Assembly: GCA_964607865.1 (NCBI GenBank)
Contig: CAZSLZ010000014.1
Span: 1 to 33,839, forward strand
Length of the DNA: 33,839 nucleotides
From: CAZSLZ01 sp964607865
GTDB taxonomy: Bacteria > Vulcanimicrobiota > JAJTBE01 > CAZSLZ01
Direction of reading: 5' to 3'
The notes below the pieces were generated by a model. The model searched no databases and had not been told where the DNA came from. It saw nothing but the letters and a program-made list of their open reading frames with translations. This document shows positions 15,432-22,659 of the stretch, in pieces (positions within the stretch are counted from its first letter, which is position 1; the number at the start of each line of letters is the position of its first letter). A program made the position numbers and the translations under genes.

Positions 15432-17279
15432 ATGGCGTTAGTAGTAAACAAAAACTTAAGTGCTATGTCAGCACACAGATACCTGAAACAGAACGAGAAC
15501 AGCTTCTCGAAATCAATCGAAAGGCTCTCATCAGGTATGAAAATCAACCGGGCAGCCGATGACCCTGCAGGCCTGGTAATTTCAGAAAAGTTCCGGGCCC
15601 AGGTGGAAGGCCTTCAGCAGGCCACCAGAAACGCCCAGGACGGTATTTCACTGGTACAGACCGCAGAAGGAGCCCTGGACGAAGTTACCACCGCGTTAAG
15701 AGGCATGAGAAAACTGGCCCTGCACGCATCCAACACTGGTGCATCAGACAGCGCAGCCCGTGCCGCTGACCAGGAACAGATCGAAAAGGCCATCAGCACT
15801 ATCAACCGTATTGCCAACACCACAGCGTTTGGTAACCGGAAACTCATCGACGGCTCCGCCGGTGTAACCGGAACAGCAGCCAATGATAACCTGACGTTTG
15901 TATCAGGCTCCACCAATACCGTGGCCGGAACCTATGAAGTGGATGTTACCACTGAATCAGAAAAAGGTATTTCCGCCGGTAACGCAGCTATGACAGATGT
16001 AACCGGGTTCACATTGGATAGTCTTGGAACTGTCGGTGATGGTGACTTCTCAGCCGGTGACCAATTTACCCTGAGTGGAGCTCTCTTCAATAATGAAGAA
16101 GTAACCGTCACTCTCAATGCTGGAACTGAAGAGGCTATTGAAGAAGCAACCAAATCAGCCATTGAGCAGCATTTTGGAATAAGCGGAGTAACAGTCACTT
16201 TCACCGATAACCCTGGCGATGCCTCTACATTGCAAATCGCCGGTCTGAATCAGGTAGCGGAAGATGCAAATGCTTCCTGGTCAGTCTCGGATGGAACCGG
16301 TGGATTTTCAGGTGCGGCTCAGGATGCTACGGCCACGGCCAGTGATGTAACCGGAGATACCAGATTGTCGCAGACCGAAAGTGTTACTTTCCGTGACGGC
16401 GAAGGTGGAAACGTAACCGTCTCCATAGCAGCCGGAACCACCATTACCAATGCTGTCGGCGCAATCAACGATGCCCTGGACAATGCTGGTTATGAGGTAA
16501 CCGTGGCTTTTGACAATGCCAATGATACCTGTACTTTAACCAATGATGATTACGGCGCTTCCGACGTGGTGGCATACAGCTTCACCAGTGACAAGGACAA
16601 TGCCTCCAGCATGCAGCTTGTAGCCTCAGCAGGAACCGAAGTTACCATAGCTGACGGTTCAGGTTTGGGAGCAGCTGGAACCAACGCCGGTGTAAACGTT
16701 GCCGGAACCATTGGTGGGCAGGCAGCTTCAAGCTCAGACGGTATCTATTTAAGCGGCCAGGCCGGCTCCGATATGGATGGATTGAAAGTAAGAGTTGACG
16801 GTGGTTCGGGAACCTTCGCCAGCACTGTAACCGTGGAAAACAACTCGCTGAACTTCCAGGTTGGAGCATTCGAGGGCCAGGGTGTAAAACTTCAGTTGAA
16901 CGATATGAGAGGCGACTCCCTGGGTGCCACAGCGACCGGTACCTTCAGCGAAATGAGCGCAATCAACATCGAACAGATCGATGTTACCAACCACGAGGGC
17001 GCCCAGGAAGCCCTGAGAGTCATCGACGCTGCTCTTGAAGAAGTAAGTTCTACCCGTGCCGATATGGGTGCATTCCAGAAGGACGTTTTGGAAGCAACTG
17101 TGAGAAACCTGAACGTGGCCGCCGAAAATATGGCTGCATCCGAATCAACTATTCGTGACGCAGACATGGCGGAAGAGATGCTCGATTTCTCCAGAGCCCA
17201 GATTCTGCAGTCAACCAGTATGGCTATGTTAGCGCAAGCTAACCAGGCCCCTCAGTCAATACTCAGATTATTTGGTTAA
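15432..17279 (+). CDS. fliC: flagellin
   Basis: This is the filament subunit of the bacterial flagellum, exported by the flagellar type III system. The 615-residue protein has the conserved D0/D1 N-terminus (NKNLSAMSAHRYL; ERLSSGMKINRAADDPAGL at about 31–49; TAEGALDEV) and the matching C-terminus (STRADMGAFQKDVLEATVRN; ESTIRDADMAEEMLDFSR; ending SILRLFG). The middle, about 150–500, is variable and Ala/Thr/Gly-rich. It contains a flagellin-IN-like stretch (GTTITNAVGAINDALDNAGY) and forms the surface-exposed part. The start is ATG with AAGGAGG nine bases upstream. It is followed by its own strong terminator and then by fliD, fliS and a fliT-like gene. Confidence 0.97.
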   Translation: MALVVNKNLSAMSAHRYLKQNENSFSKSIERLSSGMKINRAADDPAGLVISEKFRAQVEGLQQATRNAQDGISLVQTAEGALDEVTTALRGMRKLALHASNTGASDSAARAADQEQIEKAISTINRIANTTAFGNRKLIDGSAGVTGTAANDNLTFVSGSTNTVAGTYEVDVTTESEKGISAGNAAMTDVTGFTLDSLGTVGDGDFSAGDQFTLSGALFNNEEVTVTLNAGTEEAIEEATKSAIEQHFGISGVTVTFTDNPGDASTLQIAGLNQVAEDANASWSVSDGTGGFSGAAQDATATASDVTGDTRLSQTESVTFRDGEGGNVTVSIAAGTTITNAVGAINDALDNAGYEVTVAFDNANDTCTLTNDDYGASDVVAYSFTSDKDNASSMQLVASAGTEVTIADGSGLGAAGTNAGVNVAGTIGGQAASSSDGIYLSGQAGSDMDGLKVRVDGGSGTFASTVTVENNSLNFQVGAFEGQGVKLQLNDMRGDSLGATATGTFSEMSAINIEQIDVTNHEGAQEALRVIDAALEEVSSTRADMGAFQKDVLEATVRNLNVAAENMAASESTIRDADMAEEMLDFSRAQILQSTSMAMLAQANQAPQSILRLFG

Positions 17280-17290
17280 TCTTAACCCTT

Positions 17291-17340
17291 AGTGTGAAGT
17301 GGGGAGGCCATTTGGCTTCCCCACCTTCCTCACTTTTTTT
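17291..17340 (+). terminator. rho-independent terminator of fliC
   Basis: GTGGGGAGGCC and GGCTTCCCCAC pair over 11 positions around ATTT. The outer AGTG/CACT and GAAG/CTTC segments extend the stem, and seven T residues follow. Confidence 0.92.
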
Positions 17341-17423
17341 AATTAGAAAACAACAATTTCAAGATTGATAACGACTTCCGCTGAATGTGATGACGGGAAT
17401 GGCAGAAATGTCATTATTAGCCG

Positions 17424-17462
17424 TGAAAGGTGGCAACCTGAAGTAATGTTGTCATTGCGAGA
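17424..17462 (+). repeat. solo left-end fragment of the interspersed repeat
   Basis: GGTGGCAACCTGAAG followed by TAATGTTGTCATTGCGAG matches, in reverse orientation, the flank and end at 9484–9522. The element stops abruptly after GCGAG, so this is a truncated copy upstream of fliD. Confidence 0.7.
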
Positions 17463-17536
17463 AAAAAGGCGAACCGGAAAACGCAACAAGCAGAAGATAT
17501 ATAAAACAGAAATTTAACAGCAGGGAGGTGAACGGT

Positions 17537-18943
17537 ATGGATGCAACTTCTTCAGCCAGCAGTTTATTCAGAGTAGGCGGCCTGGCATCGGGGCTGGATA
17601 CTGATGACATAGTTTCCAAGTTAATAAGTATCGAACAGCAGCCCATAACCAGGCTTGAGAATAAGAAAGCGGAAGTAACCGAGAAACTCACAGCCTGGAG
17701 AGATTTAAACACCCGGACCCTGGCAATGAAGTTTCAAAGCAACGCCCTTAAACAGGAAAGCACTTTCCAGGGGCGCAGGGCCAGTTCATCAAATACCGAT
17801 GTATTAACAGTAACTTCAACTTCAGGTGCCAACACCTCGAGTTATTCAGTTTCCGTGGAATCTCTGGCAAGAAGCCATCAGGTTTCATCTCAGTCTTACG
17901 GTTCATCCACGGCAGAAATAGGTACCGGCCAGATTACCATAAACGTAGGCAATGTAAGTTATGACCCCATTACCGTGGACAGTGAAAACAACACCCTGGA
18001 AGGAATAAGGGACACGATAAACGACGGCAATTACGGCGTTTCCGCCAGCATAGTCCAGGCCGACACCGGCGATTACCGGTTGATTTTAACCGGCGACAAG
18101 CTTGGCGCTGATAATACTATTGATGTTAACATGAGTTTAAGCGGGGGCACCGAGCCCAGTTTTTCCACAATTCAGGACGCCCGGGATGCCCATATTATCA
18201 TGGGCGAAGACGCCGGGGCAATTGACATTTACCGAAGCTCCAACACCATAGACGATGTAATTGACGGCGCGACCCTCACCCTTAAAAGCGCCGATGCCGG
18301 CAACCCTGTTACCCTGTCTTTTGATCAGGATACCTCGTCGGTAAAAACCCAGATTCAAAGTTTCATCGATCAGTATAACAATATGGTGGATTATTTTGAC
18401 AACCAGTTTTTCTATGACAGCGAAACCGGAGAAAGCGGGACCCTGTTTTCCGACACCACTCTTTTAACCATAAGAGAAGATTTATACGCTGCGGTTACCG
18501 ATCTGACCAGCGGAAGTTCGGGTTATAATTCTCTGGACGACTTGGGAATTACCATTAATGAAGGAACAGGAAAACTGGAGATCTCCGACGAGTCAGCTCT
18601 TGCCGATGCCCTTAACAATGACATGGAAAACGCTATGAACTTCTTCACCGATGAAGACAACGGTTTGGCGGTAAGGGTGGATAATTACCTGGCGCAGATT
18701 ACCGACCCCGTTGACGGAACCATAAAGATCACTGAAGACTATTTCACCGAGGAAATTGAAAGTTTAGAAGAATCGATCACAGTCAAGGAAGAAAGCCTGT
18801 CCAGGATGGAAGAGCAGTATTATATTAAATTTGCCAAACTGGAGGCCGCCATGGCGGAGATTCAGTCCCAGAGCGAATATATTTTCTCTCAACTGAACGC
18901 CATGTCCGGCAGCAGCAGCCAATCCGCCAAAACAGGCAATTAA
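17537..18943 (+). CDS. fliD: flagellar filament cap protein FliD
   Basis: FliD caps the growing filament tip and folds incoming flagellin. The 468-residue protein has the FliD N-terminal pattern (VGGLASGLDTDDIVSKLISI, then a coiled-coil helix KKAEVTEKLTAWRDLNTR). The middle is beta-rich with a flagellin-IN-like segment (NTLEGIRDTINDGNYGVSAS). The C-terminal domain has TQIQSFIDQYNNMVDYF and a long final helix (about 400–455). GTG at 17,528 lies inside the ribosome binding site GGGAGGTG, so ATG at 17,537 is the likely start. It is followed by fliS at 42 bases. Confidence 0.96.
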   Translation: MDATSSASSLFRVGGLASGLDTDDIVSKLISIEQQPITRLENKKAEVTEKLTAWRDLNTRTLAMKFQSNALKQESTFQGRRASSSNTDVLTVTSTSGANTSSYSVSVESLARSHQVSSQSYGSSTAEIGTGQITINVGNVSYDPITVDSENNTLEGIRDTINDGNYGVSASIVQADTGDYRLILTGDKLGADNTIDVNMSLSGGTEPSFSTIQDARDAHIIMGEDAGAIDIYRSSNTIDDVIDGATLTLKSADAGNPVTLSFDQDTSSVKTQIQSFIDQYNNMVDYFDNQFFYDSETGESGTLFSDTTLLTIREDLYAAVTDLTSGSSGYNSLDDLGITINEGTGKLEISDESALADALNNDMENAMNFFTDEDNGLAVRVDNYLAQITDPVDGTIKITEDYFTEEIESLEESITVKEESLSRMEEQYYIKFAKLEAAMAEIQSQSEYIFSQLNAMSGSSSQSAKTGN

Positions 18944-18985
18944 TTGAAGTAATACCTGAAAAAACACCAGAGAGGATGAAACAGT

Positions 18986-19405
18986 GTGACACCTTATCAG
19001 AAGAATGTCAATAGTTATAAGAACGTTCAAATAAAAACCGCATCCAGAGAAAGGCTTTTGTTGATGGTGTATGACGGCACCCTGGGGTTCCTGAAGAAAG
19101 CCCGCATTTTAATCAGCAAGGGCAAGGCCGAGAAAGCCAATACTTATTTGCTGAGCGCCACCAATGCGGTGATTGAGCTTCTGGGTACGCTGGACTATGC
19201 AAAAGCCCCCGATTTCTGCAAGTCCATGGAATCCCTTTATATGTATGTAATTGAAAGAATCAGAGCTTCACTGGAGGATTATAACCTTAAGGATCTTGAC
19301 GAAGCTATCAAGGTGATTTCATCGCTGAAGCAAAGCTGGGAGGAAGCATTTCAGGCCATGGGGGTTGAAAATCCCGATAATCCTTCCCTTGCAAAAACTG
19401 GTTAG
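18986..19405 (+). CDS. fliS: flagellin-specific chaperone FliS
   Basis: FliS binds the disordered C-terminus of flagellin in the cytoplasm and prevents early polymerisation. The 139-residue all-helical protein shows family motifs: PYQKN near the start, ASRERLLLMVYDGTLGFLKK, and the C-terminal helix with VISSLKQSWEEAF. The start is GTG at 18,986 with AGAGG 11 bases upstream; no better start exists before the conserved region. Ten bases separate it from the fliT-like gene. Confidence 0.95.
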   Translation: MTPYQKNVNSYKNVQIKTASRERLLLMVYDGTLGFLKKARILISKGKAEKANTYLLSATNAVIELLGTLDYAKAPDFCKSMESLYMYVIERIRASLEDYNLKDLDEAIKVISSLKQSWEEAFQAMGVENPDNPSLAKTG

Positions 19406-19415
19406 GTAATAAAAT

Positions 19416-19781
19416 ATGGATGTACAAGTAAAAAAAGATGAGGCAATGGCATGGTGCAACCAATATATAAAATTGAGCGAGGCGCTGATAAATGCCATAA
19501 AGGAAAACAAGGTAAGCCAGGTAACCAATTGGTTGGAGGAACGCAAGGCAATGCTGGAAAAAGCTCCTGATTTTACGGCGCTGCGGGACAGCATGGACAA
19601 AGTGGATGAGATAATTGAAAAACTCAGGTTTATAAAATCTCTTGATGACAGAAGCAAGCTGATGCTGGGCAAGAGGATGGAAGATTCCATGAAGGATATA
19701 TCGGGAGCGAAAAAATACCGCAGGACATTTTACTCTAACGAGAAAAACACTGTTTCAAAATTCTTCGATAAAAAAAGTTAA
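19416..19781 (+). CDS. small helical protein, probable FliT-like flagellar chaperone
   Basis: This 121-residue, fully helical and charged protein has no signal or membrane segment. Position directly after fliD and fliS, size and predicted helix content match FliT-type chaperones, which bind FliD. Sequence motifs are too poor for a firm call. It ends just before a strong terminator, making it the last gene of the fliD-fliS unit. Confidence 0.6.
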   Translation: MDVQVKKDEAMAWCNQYIKLSEALINAIKENKVSQVTNWLEERKAMLEKAPDFTALRDSMDKVDEIIEKLRFIKSLDDRSKLMLGKRMEDSMKDISGAKKYRRTFYSNEKNTVSKFFDKKS

Positions 19782-19783
19782 AT

Positions 19784-19808
19784 AAAACCGCCGGAAGGCG
19801 GTTTTTTT
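19784..19808 (+). terminator. terminator of the fliD-fliS-fliT-like unit
   Basis: AAAACCGCC and GGCGGTTTT form a nine-base perfect stem around a GGAA tetraloop, within a T tract of seven residues. Confidence 0.95.
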
Positions 19809-19837
19809 ATATGGTTATTTCTGTTAATAAGCCCGGT

Positions 19838-20059
19838 TCAAACAATTTTAACTCTGCTGTTCATCTCCTTCAGCCTTTCGCCTCTTCGTTCTTTCCATTT
19901 TTTCACTTTTTCGCTGTTCTGTCTGGATAAATACAGAGAATGTGTCTGCATTTTATCGCCATCGACTTCCAGAAGGTAAACTTCAGAATCTTTTACTTTC
20001 AACCGGCCCCGGTTGTGGGTGGGATCCTGGTAAAATGTATTCTGTTTTCCAAAAGCCTG
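19838..20059 (-). pseudogene. 5'-truncated coding remnant, unknown protein
   Basis: A 73-codon minus-strand frame is open from just after a TGA at 20,060–20,062 to a stop at 19,838. It has protein-like content (FYQDPTHNRGRLKV, EVYLLEVDGDKM) and a Lys/Arg-rich C-terminus (KWKERRGERLKEMN), but no credible start or ribosome binding site. It looks like the 3' end of a larger lost gene. I do not recognise the family. It may also be chance. Confidence 0.35.
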
Positions 20060-20081
20060 TCACATTTCCATAGCCCGTTAT

Positions 20082-20153
20082 GTTGTCATTTCGAGCCTCG
20101 AAGAGGCATAGCAATCTCAGTTTAGCTCCGGTTGGTTCTAAACCCACTTACCT
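20082..20153 (+). repeat. interspersed repeat, left module with truncated third module
   Basis: TTGTCATTTCGAGCCTCGAA and AGGCATAGCAATCTCAG match the module at 14,854 with a few changes. They are followed by GGTTGGTTCTAAACCCACTT, the start of the third module, which breaks off after ACCTT. Confidence 0.75.
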
Positions 20154-20442
20154 TTTCAAACCATTACTTTTTAATTTTTTTGCTCACATCAAATCATTAT
20201 TAAAAACCCGCTATCCTTTTTTCATTCAGGATTCAATTGCTGCGCCGGCGCTCTCAAACAGTCCTCGTTTCACTGCAGAACTCGAGCTTGGTTCCGCCGC
20301 TTTCATCCTTCATTACAACGGACGCTGCCTTTTTCAATGTATAAAATTTCCCGTATTGGTTTTTTGTGGGTATAGCTGGGCTCCTCAAAAACCCGGAGGG
20401 TTTTAGAAGTCGCCTGCGCCACACCCACCAGGATTTTTCCTT

Positions 20443-20560
20443 ACCCACTTACCTGGGTGGTACAGAGATCGCCACGTCGCTTAACGCTCCTCGCAATGAC
20501 GAAATTCAAGTTGGTTCCTTGCCCACTTACCTTGGGTCCGTGAGCGACTGGATCTTTGAC
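20443..20560 (+). repeat. interspersed repeat, right module plus third module
   Basis: ACCCACTTACCTGGGTGGTA, CAGAGATCGCCACGTCGCTT and CTCCTCGCAATGACGAAA match 14,911–14,973. Then GTTGGTTCCTTGCCCACTTA and GGGTCCGTGAGCGACTGGAT match 15,017–15,065. The repeat ends shortly before the 3' end of nth. Confidence 0.75.
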
Positions 20561-20605
20561 TTTCTACCCCTGAATAAAATCAGGATCAGGCATAACGCCT
20601 TATGT

Positions 20606-21283
20606 TTAAAACCTGAAAGCTGACGGGCATATATCATTCAAAGGGCATTTTTCACAATCGGGTTTTCTGGCATTGCATATTTTTCTGCCGTGATCAATAA
20701 GGGCATGGGAGATCCAGATCCATTTACCCCTGGGAATTATTTCCATCAAGGCTTTTTCTATTCTGTCCGGGTTGTCTTCATCAGAAAGGCCCAGCCTGAA
20801 GGAAAGCCTCTTGACATGGGTATCAACCACCACTCCCACAGCTTTGTCAAAAACATTTCCCAGCACCACATTTGCGGTTTTTCGCGCCACTCCCGGCAGA
20901 GAGATCAGATCTTCCATATTGCCGGGCACTTCTCCGTTAAAATCTGAAACCAGTTTTTTTGCCATACCCATAATATTTTTTGCCTTATTGTTATAGAAGC
21001 CTGTGGAGCGAATCAAATCTTTTAATTCTTCAGGATCAGCTTTTTCATAATCTTGTGCTGTATGATATTTTTTAAAAAGTTTTTCTGTAACTTTATTAAC
21101 ACGTTCATCGGTACATTGAGCAGAAAGGATAGTTGAAACCAGCAACTGCAAGGGGTTTTTATGGTTTAATGCGGTATGGGCATGGGGATAATTATTTTCC
21201 AGAATTTCCAGCATTTGTTTTATATACTGGCTGTCTTCTGATTTATCCCTGAATTTTACTTTCCGGTTTTTTTGCTTTGCCAT
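20606..21283 (-). CDS. nth: endonuclease III
   Basis: Nth is a DNA glycosylase/AP lyase that removes oxidised pyrimidines in base excision repair. The 225-residue protein has the helix-hairpin-helix LPGVARKTANVVLG, the catalytic Asp region VVVDTHVKRLSFRLGL, and the C-terminal 4Fe-4S site CNARKPDCEKCPLNDIC (C-X6-C-X2-C-X5-C). The catalytic Lys is in the segment STILSAQCTDERVNKVTEKL or in the hairpin as usual for the family. A longer frame begins at 21,337, but ATG at 21,283 has CAGGAG six bases upstream and gives the normal length. It begins 28 bases after the GspF-like gene and may be co-transcribed with it. Confidence 0.96.
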   Translation of the reverse strand: MAKQKNRKVKFRDKSEDSQYIKQMLEILENNYPHAHTALNHKNPLQLLVSTILSAQCTDERVNKVTEKLFKKYHTAQDYEKADPEELKDLIRSTGFYNNKAKNIMGMAKKLVSDFNGEVPGNMEDLISLPGVARKTANVVLGNVFDKAVGVVVDTHVKRLSFRLGLSDEDNPDRIEKALMEIIPRGKWIWISHALIDHGRKICNARKPDCEKCPLNDICPSAFRF

Positions 21284-21311
21284 AGGTTGCTCCTGTTTGT
21301 GGATATATCTT

Positions 21312-22292
21312 TTAGAATTGGTTATAAAGTGGGGCAACCTGGTTTATAAAAGTGGTTACAATTACGTAACCAATATAGCCTGCCACACCCAGATACATGA
21401 CAACAGGAATTACAATAAAAACAATATTGGTGGCATTGTCCAGATCCTGTTTTAATAATTCCGCAGCCTTTTTAATAGAGCCAGCCAGGGTTCCCGATTT
21501 CTCACCCGATTCAATAATAGAAAGGGAAGTTTCTGGAAACAACCCGGTATTTCTGAAACAGACAGAAAGAGGTATGCCCTGGATTACCTTTTCCCTCATT
21601 TCGTTGAACCTGCTGGCGGCAGCAGCATTGCCACAGGCGCTGGCAGAGGACTCGATGGCAAGGCCAAGGTTAATGCCGGCTTCCATCATATCTCCCATAA
21701 CCAGCATAAACCTGTAGGCAGCGCGGTAACGGAAGAATTTTCCGATGAATGGAAAACCAATGAGGATGGAATCTATTGTCCGGGCTATGGGAGGAGCTTT
21801 TTTTGCCAACTGATAACCGGCGTAAGAACCTGAAACTACAGCATAGATGATAAAAAGAGGTATAAGGGTGACCCGGGCATAAGCTGCGAACCCCTGCAGA
21901 AACCATACCACCAGGGGTGGTATGAAGATACCTGCATGAAACAGGAGTATGGGATAAATAAGCTTTACCAGCAACCCCATTTTAATTTTCTGTAGGTTTT
22001 CCAGGTGATCAGCCAGTTCTTTCAGGCGCCGGTCCAGGGTTCCCCCCACCTCGCCGGCCTTGATCATTTGAACGATATATTCTTCGAAATCGCCGGGGAA
22101 TTTTTCAAACGCTGTGGATAATGGCAGCCCTTGGGAAACTGTAGTTTCTGCTTCTTTTACAATTCGCTGTGTTCCGGGATCCCGGATGGTTTTCAGCGAT
22201 TCGATACAAGCCATCAAAGGCATACCCGATTCAATAAGGGTTGCCAGCTGGCGAAAAAAAGTAACCTTGCTTTTCAAGCTTAGTCCAAACAT
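21312..22292 (-). CDS. type II secretion/type IV pilus inner-membrane protein, GspF/PilC family
   Basis: GspF/PilC proteins form the inner-membrane platform that works with a GspE/PilB ATPase to build pseudopili. The 326-residue protein has two T2SSF domains, at about 8–130 and 195–320. The first contains FFRQLATLIESGMPLMACIE and AGEVGGTLDRRLKELADHL. The second contains RFMLVMGDMMEAGINLGLAI and ESGEKSGTLAGSIKKAAELL. Membrane segments are at about 105–130, 140–160 and 290–315. It is shorter than typical GspF (about 400) because the N-terminal extension is missing. No ATPase or pseudopilin gene is adjacent; its partners must be elsewhere. Confidence 0.9.
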   Translation of the reverse strand: MFGLSLKSKVTFFRQLATLIESGMPLMACIESLKTIRDPGTQRIVKEAETTVSQGLPLSTAFEKFPGDFEEYIVQMIKAGEVGGTLDRRLKELADHLENLQKIKMGLLVKLIYPILLFHAGIFIPPLVVWFLQGFAAYARVTLIPLFIIYAVVSGSYAGYQLAKKAPPIARTIDSILIGFPFIGKFFRYRAAYRFMLVMGDMMEAGINLGLAIESSASACGNAAAASRFNEMREKVIQGIPLSVCFRNTGLFPETSLSIIESGEKSGTLAGSIKKAAELLKQDLDNATNIVFIVIPVVMYLGVAGYIGYVIVTTFINQVAPLYNQF

Positions 22293-22423
22293 ATTTGCTT
22301 TCCTTAATAAACAGAGGCTTTGTTAAAAAACCATAATTATCTATTGCATCTTTAAAAATTCGAGGAACGGTTTTTATAGAAAAATCGTTTTCCTCGATAA
22401 ATACACAAAGAGTTTCAAGTTTC

Positions 22424-22465
22424 CGGTTGAATTGATAGGAATTTCCCGTCAATTCAACCGTTTTT
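22424..22465 (+). terminator. perfect 12-base inverted repeat with T tail on the plus strand
   Basis: CGGTTGAATTGA and TCAATTCAACCG pair perfectly around a 13-base centre that is itself nearly palindromic (GGAATTTCC). On the plus strand it is followed by TTTTTATAAA, yet no plus-strand gene precedes it. On the minus strand it lies just after the small FdrA-associated gene without a T tail. It may be an RNA 3' end or a protein-binding site. Confidence 0.5.
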
Positions 22466-22471
22466 ATAAAA

Positions 22472-22642
22472 TTACCGCAATCTGCGGATTATTTCCAACA
22501 GGTGGCGTTTTCCTCCCGCCGGGGGTTTCCACTTTATATGTACCACAGGCTGGTTTTGATCTTTCAGTGATTCATAGAAAGATTCCAACCCCATATTAAT
22601 AACTTTAGGCTTCTTTTTAAGAAGTTCCTGAACTGAAGCCAT
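22472..22642 (-). CDS. small FdrA-associated protein (fdrA domain protein)
   Basis: This 56-residue protein contains the stretch KVINMGLESFYESLKDQ, then VVHIKWKPPAGG and a short helical end. This matches the small proteins, and the N-terminus of the DUF1116 (YlbE/YahG-like) family, that accompany FdrA. In those the pattern is N-x-G-L-x-x-F followed by V-V-H-x-x-W-x-P-P-A-G-G. ATG at 22,642 has a GGAGG-type site a few bases upstream (AACAGGAGGAAACCC). It starts 17 bases after fdrA, so the two form a unit. The large DUF1116 partner that usually follows is absent here. Confidence 0.8.
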   Translation of the reverse strand: MASVQELLKKKPKVINMGLESFYESLKDQNQPVVHIKWKPPAGGKRHLLEIIRRLR

Positions 22643-22659
22643 GGGTTTCCTCCTGTTAA

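Larger units (their letters stand above)
19809..20605. other. long intergenic region with a gene remnant and split repeats
   Basis: Between the flagellar terminator and nth there are about 800 bases without an intact gene. It holds a minus-strand open fragment (19,838–20,059), repeat modules at 20,082–20,153 and 20,443–20,560, and between these about 290 bases with no recognisable gene. That block contains a small hairpin AAAACCC/GGGTTTT near 20,388–20,405. Confidence 0.6.

Noticed and set aside
21284..21337. 18-residue N-terminal extension of Nth
   Set aside because: It spans the real ribosome binding site CAGGAG and is not family sequence; ATG at 21,283 is preferred.
22231..22452. 73-residue minus-strand frame before the GspF-like gene
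   Set aside because: It overlaps the GspF start in another frame, begins inside the inverted repeat and has no recognisable features.
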